Below are positions 55,351-64,000 of a DNA stretch of 64,000 nt, one piece after another. Source of the DNA: Rhizoclosmatium globosum (lineage: Eukaryota > Chytridiomycota > Chytridiomycetes > Chytridiales > Chytriomycetaceae); NCBI GenBank assembly GCA_002104985.1, contig MCGO01000030.1, positions 1 to 64,000 of the forward strand. Direction: 5' to 3'. The translations under genes were made by a program, and so were the position numbers. The notes below the pieces were generated by a model, which was not told the origin of the DNA, searched no databases, and saw nothing but the letters and a program-made list of their open reading frames with translations. Numbering within the stretch: position 1 is the stretch's first letter; every line of letters starts with the position of its first letter.

Positions 55351-57896
55351 TTAGACTAACTCTTTCATCTTTTTCAAAACAATCGAAATAGGGGCTTGAC
55401 GTGTTGCAGGCGCTGCTGCTGCCTTCTTTGGCTCCTCTTTCCTCTTTCGCTTTCCACCTGCGCGCCACTTCCTTAGGAACAGCTGCAGCCTGTGACTTGG
55501 CGATCACTCCCTCCAATTCAGTGGCAAGTTTGGAAAACTTCTTTTGTCGCTTATCCTTTGGACCCAAGAGAGCTGTTTGAATAGCTGCGTCCTTGTTTTC
55601 CAAAAGAGACAAGAGGACAAATGAAGCTCCAGCTGATTTGGTGGAGTCAGCAGCACAGTGCTTGAGCCAGTATTCCAAGTTTGTGGAGAGTGTCTTGGCG
55701 ACTTCAAGCCTACAACTCCACATGTTTCACTGAGTGGTTCAGCAGCTGTTCCGTGCACGTTGCGTCCTGCAATCATTTCCTTCAATGTGAAAGTGGCTTG
55801 ACGGTTAATGAGAACGTGTTCGGCCATGTCTGGCTCATCGACATTGTCCTTGGCGAGTTCTGCAGCCTTCTTTTCCTTTTCAGCTTTGGCATCATCGGCG
55901 AGCTTCTTGGCTGCGTTGAAGACGGCAGGTTTAGCTGCAAGTGGGGCACTGTCAGTTTTGTAGGATTCAATGGTTCCTGCAGTAGTGGCTGCGATAGCTT
56001 GAATCAAAGCCGTCTTGTCACCTGATTTTTACAATTAACATTCAGTTCCATCACACTAACTTCAAAATAAATGTTCCACGTACCATCAGCATTCTTCAAC
56101 AACTCAACCAACACCTGCCCTCCACTCCTCGATCGCACCAATTCCCCAGCAAACTGCGTCGCAAGCTCCAACCAACTCGCACTCAAAGTCGCAACAAGCT
56201 CCTTTCTCCTCACCTCATCATCCTTCTTGGACGTAATCTTCCGAATCGCATCCATCTCCCCCAACTCCTGCAACAAATAACTCGTCTGATACCGCTTATT
56301 CCTTCCCGCAAGCAGATACAACACAACACGACTCGCGTACGGGTCCCGCAACAATTCACCCGGATTCACACCTTCACCCGCCTTCACAAGCTCGCTCAAC
56401 ACAGTCTTCCCAACGAGGACGGTGTCGTCTACGGACTCACACACGGTGATGAGAACGGCGTGGCCAAACTGTTCTTTGGAGATTTTGGGGACAAGGGATT
56501 TGAAGGTTTTTAAAATGTATTTACGGTCTTTCGGGGTTGCGTGGAGGATTGTGAGTTGGGCTACGCGGGCGCCTTCGCGGGTGTGCAGGATGTGGATTAG
56601 GTGGTCTTTTAGGAGGTCGACCATGAATGCGCTGCTGGATGTGCTTGGTTCTGTTGGGTGGTGGTTGTTGAGGAAGCGGCAGTTGCGGCAGGGGTGGTTG
56701 TGTTGGGGAGAGGGAGGAGAAGGAGGTAGTCGAGAATCAAACGGTGGAGAATTGTGTGGGTCCAATGTTTGCGGCACTCTTTTCGAGGAAGGAGGAGATT
56801 GTTTCACGAATGTTTTTGGTGATGGCAGCTTTTTTGGATGGGTTCTCGGCAATAATTGTTTGCAATGGCTTCGCGACTTCAGCCTAAGCGTTGTAGGATT
56901 AGATTTTGGAAGATATGTGGCACGAAAAGATGTACCTTGAACAAAGCAAACTCAGGACCATAAAACTCTTCCATCAAAGAATTACGCTGGGCAGCATTCG
57001 CAAACTGACTGTATGCCTCTTCAATCACAAACGCAGCATCACGGTGTCGCATGAGCTTTCGGACCTGTCCCTGAAACTCCTTGAGACGGCACCTCTGTGT
57101 GTTGGACACATGTTGAGAATCTTGCTGACAATGAAACGACCGTATTGCGATTGAGCGAGAGTCGCGTATTTTCCGCGGAGCTCTTCGGCAATGATTTCAC
57201 GTTGAGCGGAACTTCCGTGCTTCAAGGCGGATTGAATTACACGAGCAGCATCGTGACGGAAAGTAACCTTTGTTGTTCAATGAAGGTTAGCCTACTGAAT
57301 GGTGTTGGAGGGACACTTACTTCTTGGATCTTTCCAGTGATCAAGCCCATCAACTCTGCCATCTTTTCGGTACGAAGTTCGCTCGAGATTCTCTTTTGAC
57401 GAATGATTTCCCACAGCTTCTTGAGAGTCTGGATCAAGGCACCGTTTGGTTTTGCAGCCTTACGTTCCTGAAGAAGCTGCTTCTGCTCCAAACGCGAAGC
57501 CCGTTGCTTCTCTGTGATACGAATAAGTTCAACATTTGATGGAAAGAGAGGGCACCTTCGTCCTTGACTTTCGCCTTTTTGGCCTCGTTTCCCTCCTCGT
57601 CGTCTTCAGCCCTTCTTCCGCATCATCATTTTCAACATTGTCGCCTTCTCCGTCTTCGTCTTGATCGACTTCAGCGTCTTCGTCCATGTCGTCTTCGCCT
57701 TCCCACTTGTCTCCGTCGTCATTGTCCTCATCCTCATCGTCGTCGTTGTCGTTTGTTCAATGTTGTCGTCATCGTCCCACGGTGCACTTTCGCCACTGTC
57801 GCTTGGCGGATCCTCAACGACTGGCTTCGTAATTGGTTTCTTTGTCGCGGCCTTGGCGGTGCTTGCTTTCGCTACTTTGCCAGTTGCCTTTGCCAT
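55351..57896 (-). CDS. PUF6: Puf6/PUM3-type Pumilio-repeat protein with CPL domain
   Basis: The start at 57896 (MAKATGKVAKASTAKAATKK) leads into an acidic region and then KPNGALIQTLKKLWEIIRQK. Armadillo-like Pumilio repeats follow: DAARVIQSALKHGSSAQREI, YATLAQSQYGRFIVSKIL, VRKLMRHRDAAFVIEEAYSQ, and later HILHTREGARVAQLTILH, YASRVVLYLL and a CPL-type domain. The end reads RQAPISIVLKKMKELV before a TAA at 55351. Puf6 acts in 60S ribosome assembly and ASH1 mRNA control in yeast; PUM3 is the animal equivalent. Introns lie near 57310-57260, 56935-56885, 56080-56020 and elsewhere. Frame slips occur near 57620, 57085, 56750, 55730 and 55450. Flanking spacers are only 76 and 89 bp. Confidence 0.85.
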
Positions 57897-57985
57897 TGGA
57901 GTTGTTGGGAAAAAAACAAAAAAGGGACTGAAGGCCAAACACTGAACCTGCGATCAGATCTACAAATTTGTTCTAGATATGTATT

Positions 57986-60900
57986 CTATAATCTGCGTAA
58001 TCCTAAAAACCCATGTCCACACAACTCTTTCTTCCCCGCGTGATAATGCAATGCAACAGTAGATTTCGCAGGCAACGACAAGAAATCCTAACAACCAAAC
58101 AATCAGATACACACAACAGTAACAACACCAAAAAAAGACTCACCATCAAGCTACACCCCGTAACAGTCCCCGGCCGAACCCCACCCTCCCCACTCTTCAC
58201 AAACCCACTCCCATGATGCACAACATACCCCGGCGCATTCAACGCACTCAACACACTCTCCCCATTCACAACAACCTGCACACTCGGCCTCCACCGCACA
58301 TCAAAAAACGCAAACGTAATCTCATACAACCCTGCCTCCTGCACGCGCACACACGTCGCGCCTGCCTCCCACTTGAAATTCCCCGGGTCTGTGTTGGTGG
58401 ATTGGAGGTCCCATGGGACAGCGGATCCGAGTTTTAGCGTGGAGGATGTCCAGAGCCATTGGGCGCATCGGTAAAAAGGTTGCCGGACGGCGGCTTGGTA
58501 TGCGGATTTACAGGCAGAAAGGTCGGTGCAGAGGAGGTATAGTTTTTCGTCAAATTCTCGTGTGAGGGTGGAGATGAGGGTTTGGAGTTGTGTGGGGCCG
58601 GTGCCGAGGGCGGTTTGGCCGTTCGTGTGGGTGAATATGTGGGAGTCCAAGGTTATGCGGATGTGGTCGAGGAGGTCTTGTTTCAGGTCGGTCAGGAGGT
58701 TTGCAGGGAGACGGGTTTCGAGGGAGGTTGCTTTTTCGAGGTGTTGGAGCCATCGTTGTTCGACACCATCTAGAATTTCTTGGAGTTGAGACATGCTGAC
58801 TGAGTTCAGGTTTGGATTTGGTCGTGTTGTTTGCTGGTGACTTGTCGGAGGATTGTGTCCAGCTACTTCCATCTTGAAGTTTGAGAGACGAACGTCAACA
58901 ACCTTTCGCAACTCTTCAAACACGTCCCTTTTGATTCGTTCCGCATCTTCTTCCCGCCTCTTTTCAAATTCTCTTCCTTGCTTCTTTGATACATCCCCAA
59001 CTTTGTCATAAACCCTCTTCACCTCGTCCCGAGTTGCCAAATGCTTCATTAGTTCTTCCAATACACTTGTATCAACTTTTCCTTTCACCGTTTTGACTAC
59101 TGCCTGTAATCTGTGATCTACATCGTCGAGTATATCCTCTTTTGTCGTGCCAAGCCCAGCATTCTTGCGCATGTTTTCCATCGACACCAACTGGAAATCA
59201 AACCGACCCTGTAGCACTTTGACAGCTTCCACAAGTTCATCAATTTGGACATGAGCACGGCGATCCGCTGCACCCAACGAATTTGCCTTTGATTCCAGCT
59301 CTTCAATAGATTCCTCCACCGAACTTCGAAACTGCGTAACCTGTTTCGAGATAGAGTCCACCTGTGCTTGAAGGTTTGGGATCGTATTCTTCAAGAGCCC
59401 CATCAAAACAGGATGTTGCTGATCGTGATCATGAACTTTAAACAAAAAGGACAATTTCAGATCATGAGAAATCTGTCAACACAAAACGCACACACATACC
59501 CTCCCGCCCAGTGTTTGCAGATGTCCCATCTACCCGCTTGACAACCTCCCGCATCTCCATCTGCAACACTTTCGCATCCACACCATCCAACCGCGCTTCA
59601 ATACCTTTAATGCGAGCTTTCACGAGCTTCTCGACTTCAAACTTTGTAAGTGTCGTTTCAACTGTCTCACGCGCTTCAAGTTCGTCGATTCTGGATGTGA
59701 GGCGGTCCAGTTTTTCGGAAAGGGTCTTTATGAGGTGTGCTTGTTCTGAGATGAGAGTTTGTTGGGAGATTGGTGGGTGTGGTTGTGATTGAGTAACCGG
59801 ACGTGTTGAAGATGATGCAGATTTGGAGTGGGTAGAGGGAGGTGCTTGTTTTTTGGGAGATGCGTGTCTGGGTTTTGTGATTGTTGGTACTTGTTTAACT
59901 CGCGGAATTGAGGATGAACGGTGTTTGGTGTGAGATGGAGAGTTTTTGAGGATTCAAAGGAGGAAGAATAGTTGTGTTTGTGTTGGGAAGTTGAATGGGG
60001 GATGGGCGATATGGATGGAGACTCTGTGAATGGCTCTTGATTTTGGTTGGTGTTGGAAGACGATGAAAGACTCTCGTTGATGATGCGTTCAGCTTCCATG
60101 TCTTTGAATGACTTTGGTTTTGGGTCCGGGTGTTTTATTGACGTTGGCGTTTCACGAGCAATGGCTTCGTTCACAGCTGATGAGACTATTTCATGCATTC
60201 TTTGTTCGAATTGATGTTGAGATTGGTGAGTTTGTTGAGTGACAGGTTGTTGGGGTATTGGCTGAGGTGTTATGATTGTGGCGGGTGGGTAATTTTGAAA
60301 AGAGTACGAGCTTTGTTGTTGATGATGCGGAAACTGTTGTTGTTGAGGGCTTGTTGTACGGAATTGAGGTTCTGGTCGAACAAACGCGCTTCCCGCTGAA
60401 CTTGTGAAGACAGGCTGGCTTCCAAGATATCCTCTCTCTGGAGAGCCACCACGAAGTTCAGGTGAGCGCGAGGCAGAATGCGAGTTCAATTTGAAGGGCT
60501 GGTTAAAGTGATCGACGCTTCTGCTTCTGAACGCGGCCGAGTGAGTTTCTGAGTTTGGCAGAATAATATTGCGCCACTGTTCTCGTGATTCTGAGACTGT
60601 TCCTCTGAGGGCATCGACACTGTTGACGGCTGTTTTTGTGGGATTGAGTCAGATCATCGATGTGTTAGAGTGCCAGGCAAAACAAACCGTCTTTAAGCGC
60701 TTGCACAACATGGGACTGATCCGTCATGGCCTGAATGACATTAGTAATATTTGAGGGATCTGGCGTTGGAGTTCGACGAGTTGGAGAGCGAGTCAGAATG
60801 GGCAGCGACGACGAACCGCGCGTTCTCTCTTTCTCTTTCTTTTCTTTTGTTTCTTCTTTTTCAACGAGAATCGATTTGAGTGGCGATGGTGTGCGTGGAA

Positions 60901-61064
60901 CAAGTGGTGTGTTGTTGTTGCTGTTGAGTCTCTGGTTGAAGTTGAAGTTGAAACGCGTCCAAGTTCGTGTCCGTCGAAAAGAGCGACGCCGTTGAAAGCG
61001 CAGGTCGCGATGCCCAAAGAAGTCGCGATTCAAGTGCCTCGGTTTCGGCCGTTGTTGATGCCAT
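57986..61064 (-). CDS. long coiled-coil protein with C-terminal C1q/TNF-like jelly-roll domain
   Basis: The start at 61064 (MASTTAETEALESRLLWASR) opens a low-complexity Ser/Gln/Pro region of about 500 residues with SPLKSI and RSPTRRTPTPD segments that look like phosphorylation sites. A long coiled coil follows (LIKTLSEKLDRLTSRIDELE, then LQAQVDSISKQVTQFRSSVE and RVYDKVGDVSKKQGREFEKR). The C-terminal 140 residues read as a beta sandwich: FKWEAGATCVRVQEAGLYEI, VQVVVNGESVLSALN, DFLSLPAKSTVALHYHAG and HGFLGLRRL, the pattern of C1q/TNF-like folds. About 930 residues; no signal peptide or membrane helix. A cytoskeletal or basal-body scaffold is possible but unproven. Several frame slips occur in 59800-61000. 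Confidence 0.65.
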
Positions 61065-61306
61065 CTCTCTCTCTCCCTTCAAGTTTTGTCCGACACCATA
61101 AGGAACAATCATCTCTATAACCAAAGCTTGTACAAAGTGACCCCCTTTCTTTCTCCGAACCAGATACATCTTCACCTACTTCATCCAATGAGTTTCTCCA
61201 TCTCCTCTTTGAATCATTACTACAGAAAAGACAACAAACGATGCTAGCTCAAAACAATCCCTTGCGCAAAACATATCTTACAAATCAAAACAATCTTTAC
61301 GAGACA

Positions 61307-61624
61307 ACAAAGAACAACTAGATGTAGGACAAAGAAAGGGAAAAAGAAAGAGTTGTGTCTGAGAACAAAGACAACAAAGAAACTGCCTTGGCATACGAAC
61401 AAAGAAATTCAGTCGAAAGCGAGGTCAACAATAGGACACTACCGGGTACAAAGAAACTCAATCAAGTAGAGTTCATGACCAGAACAAAGACAACAAAGGA
61501 AATACCTCAGCTCAAGACAAAGAAATTGCACAGACAAAGAACACAAACACGTACAAAGAGCACAAAGAACACAAAGACTGCATGAAAATTCGGACTGGGA
61601 GACAATATGCAGGTTTGCACAAAG
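61307..61624. promoter_or_regulatory. promoter cluster of 14 ACAAAG motifs
   Basis: Fourteen plus-strand copies of ACAAAG, most as ACAAAGA, lie within 318 bp, ending just upstream of a TATA box and the 61.7-kb gene. (A/T)(A/T)CAAAG is the core bound by HMG-box (SOX/TCF-type) factors. The motif could also reflect a degenerate purine-rich repeat, but its spacing is irregular and all copies are in one orientation. The start of the divergent coiled-coil gene is 240 bp to the left. Confidence 0.55.
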
Positions 61625-61645
61625 GGAAAAAACAAAACCTACAGA

Positions 61646-61653
61646 TATAAAAG
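61646..61653 (+). promoter_or_regulatory. TATA box (TATAAAAG)
   Basis: A perfect TATAAAAG lies 68 bp upstream of the start codon at 61721, a usual distance for a fungal TATA promoter with a short leader. It is the clearest core promoter in the window. Confidence 0.7.
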
Positions 61654-61720
61654 GCAGCCTCAAATGCACCACTTCCTCTCACAAAACATCATTGAAACTT
61701 GAAGCTCAAAGAACAAGAAC

Positions 61721-63592
61721 ATGTCTCTCATCGGAACTACTTGTACCACATTTGGTGCAGCCCAATGTATCAATGGTGTTACTCTCCAATGTAACTACGC
61801 CAGCGCCACTGCCACTTCTCCCACTTGGGCTCTCTGGGTTAACTACTGTGCCCTTCCACAATCATCTGGTATGATTCCTCTATTTCTACAAAAAAGATTC
61901 TAATCTGAACTTATCAGGTATTGTAAACCCCCAAACCGTGAGTCAAGCGCCTGCTCCAGCCACCATTGCACCACCTCCTCCAGCAGTCACAAACACTCCT
62001 GTTCCATGGGCTTCCGGCTTCACAAACACTCCTTGTACCGTCTTTGGTTCCGCTCAATGTGTCAACGGAATCACCTACCAGTGTGCCTACCAGAACACTG
62101 CTCCATACAACCTCGTTTGGTGGCAATGGACTAATGTCTGTGTTCTTTCCCAGTCTACTGGAATCTTTGTGCCACAAGGTGTCGCGCCACCTGTTGCACC
62201 AAGTGGTACTACTGGTCCATGGATCAATGGCTTCACCAACAATGCCTGTGCTACCTTTGGTTCTGCTACTTGCTCCAACGGAGCTACCTACCAGTGTGCC
62301 TACCGTAACACTGCTCCATACGACTTGGTCTGGTGGCTCTGGACCAACGGATGCGTCTTGTCCCAGGCTTCCGGAATCGTGTACCCACCAGGAGTTGTTG
62401 CTCCACCAGCTGTTGCCCAACTGCTACTCCATCCCCAGCTGCAACTGTCCCATGGTCCTCTGGATTCACTTCAAACCCATGTACCGTCTTTGGATCCGCT
62501 CAATGCTTGAACGGAGTTACTTACCAATGCGCTTACCGTAACGTCGCACCATTCGACTTGGTCTGGTGGCAATGGGCTCCATCCTGTGTCCTCGCCCAAT
62601 CTTCCGGAATTGTTCTCCCACAAGGTGTCTCCCAACCAGCCCAGCCAAACCCAACCGGAACCGTCGGCCCATGGATCAACGGTTTCACCAACAACGCCTG
62701 TTCCGTCTTTGGATCCGCCCAGTGTGTCAACGGAGTCACCTACCAATGCGCGTACCGCAACGTAGCTCCATTCGACTTGGTCTGGTGGCTCTGGACAACC
62801 GGCTGCGTCCTCCAACAATCCGCCGGAATCGTAACCCCAGCCACAGTCGCTCCAGCAACCGCAACCCCAGTCCCAACCGCCGCTCCATGGGTCGCCGGAT
62901 TCACCACCAACCCATGCACAACCTTCGGATCCGCACAATGCTTGAACGGAATCACCTACCAATGCGCGTACCAGAACACCGCCCCCTTCGCGCTTGTGTG
63001 GTGGCAATGGGCTCCAACCTGTGTTCTCCAGCAATCCTCGGGAATCGTGTACCCACAGGGAGTCGTTCCACCATCTCAACCAGCTTCGGGTAGTTCTGTT
63101 GGGCCATGGGTTTCTGGATTCACAAACAACGCGTGTGCGACTTTTGGTTCGGCTCAGTGTTTGAATGGGGCTACTTACCAGTGTGCTTACCGCAATGTTG
63201 CGCCATTTGATCTTGTCTGGTGGCTCTGGACTAATGGATGTGTTCTTCAGCAGAGCTCTGGTATTGTGTACCCACCTGGTGTTGTTGCTCCTGTTGCTAC
63301 CTCTGCTGTTGCTGCTGCCACTAGCACTGCTTCTGCCGCTGCTGCTACTACTGCTACCGCTACTGCTGCGGCTACTAGTGCTGCTGCTACTACCGCTGCT
63401 GCTAGCTCTGCTGCTGCTGCTTCCTCTGCTGCTGCCTCTACTGCCGCTGCCTCTACTGCTGCTGCCTCTACTGCTGCCTCTGCCGCCACTACTGCTGCTG
63501 CCTCTACTGCCGCCGCCACTACTGCTGCTGCCACTACTGCTGCCGCCTCTGCTGCTGCATCGTCATCATCCGTTGCTCCAAAGCGCAGATAA
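61721..63592 (+). CDS. repetitive Cys/Trp-rich protein of seven ~71-residue modules with Ala/Thr tail
   Basis: The start at 61721 gives MSLIGTTCTTFGAAQC, and one intron lies at 61869-61917. Seven modules follow a pattern of PWxxGFT, C, FGSAQCxNGxTYQCAY, LVWWxW and CVL. The first is divergent and split off in exon 1; the others begin near 62005, 62217, 62451, 62668, 62884 and 63103. Modules alternate between a WWQWxPxC form and a GPWINGFTNNAC/WWLWTxGC form, so the duplicating unit was a pair. Pro-rich linkers separate them. A tail of about 95 residues is almost pure Ala/Thr/Ser and ends VAPKRR. Four Cys per module and surface Trp suggest an extracellular, perhaps carbohydrate-binding or wall protein, but no signal peptide is visible. 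I do not recognise the module. One base is missing near 62417. Confidence 0.8.
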
Positions 63593-64000
63593 AAAAGTAG
63601 ACATTTTGATGCAATACAGTTTATCGTTTTTGAGTTCCTTCTTCCGGAATAGTTTGTTTCAGGTGTGAATAAAAACCAATCATTTAATTCAACAGTTTCG
63701 GTCTTTCACTTTGTATGTGATTGGTGGGTTCTTTAGAAATGGGGAAAGAGGTCAGATTCCCGGGAAATCCATGAGTTTCTGAAATATTTCTTAATTTCTA
63801 CGGTATCCCTCTTTTATGTACAAGCTTTTATTGAATTTTGTGCTCAAGTAGATGCAAGTTTCCACGGTAGTCGATCCATAGGACACTGTGCCAGATGGTT
63901 ATTAGTGAGGGAACTGTGCGCCGCGGGGAATTGGTCGACGCGTCACATCGTTCCTCGTTTGAGGATATTACATTGTTGCGTATGTTTCCAGTCCCTCAAA
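63593..64000. other. downstream region, nothing recognised
   Basis: About 400 bp after the modular gene. No coding frame, RNA gene or repeat was recognised; it likely holds the terminator of that gene and the edge of another locus. Confidence 0.5.

Noticed and set aside
63247..63534. Antisense Ala/Val-rich frame opposite the tail of the modular gene
   Set aside because: It is a shadow of GCT/ACT codon runs of the Ala/Thr tail.

Overview
The window looks like a piece of a zoosporic (chytrid-type) fungal genome. Genes are dense, lie on both strands, and are cut by many short GT-AG introns of roughly 40-100 bp. Clear fungal genes (a Zn2Cys6 regulator, expansin-like secreted proteins, Puf6, Yos1, a PX/BAR sorting nexin) sit beside gene types rare or lost in Dikarya but known from animals and zoosporic fungi: cyclic-nucleotide-gated channels, a TRPV-like ankyrin channel, and a polycystin-like REJ/GPS receptor. 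The assignment is inference; no rRNA or convincing tRNA gene was found.

Layout. 1-5.6 kb: a cluster of a small four-helix membrane-protein family with faint claudin-like features (two copies with frame breaks, one intact copy, one relic, one copy with a shifted start); a near twin lies inverted at 28.6-29.9 kb. 5.7-8.7 kb: secreted subtilase. 9.5-10.8 kb: TMEM184/Ost-alpha-type transporter. 10.8-14.9 kb: two fatty acid hydroxylase paralogs, one split by a 2.1-kb insertion with a 6-bp target duplication. 15.1-18.2 kb: EST1/SMG-type PIN protein. 18.6-22.4 kb: three tandem expansin-like proteins. 22.4-24.4 kb: regulator with two zinc clusters. 24.6-28.5 kb: small membrane protein, UBE2C, CYSTM peptide, three TMEM97/EXPERA genes. 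30.2-39.4 kb: TRPV-like channel, then two tandem cyclic-nucleotide-gated channels with a relic between them. 39.5-43.8 kb: PARG-like macrodomain protein and two MAPEG genes. 44-47.2 kb: Snx41/Atg20-like gene with a 960-bp repeat-filled intron. 47.3-52.2 kb: REJ/GPS receptor. 52.2-57.9 kb: housekeeping block (Yos1, a basic probable nucleolar protein, TRMO, Puf6). 58-61.1 kb: coiled-coil protein with a C-terminal jelly-roll-like domain. 61.7-63.6 kb: a repetitive Cys/Trp-rich protein behind a promoter packed with ACAAAG sites.

Two themes run through the window. First, local tandem duplication with decay accounts for much of the content (six families in two to six copies, including two clear relics). 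Second, many otherwise well conserved genes carry isolated one-base (rarely two-base) frame breaks, mostly deletions, while neighbours are clean. I read most of these as residual consensus errors of a long-read assembly, so frame breaks alone are weak evidence of pseudogenes here. Coordinates of broken genes give outer limits from the first to the last recognisable codon, introns included.
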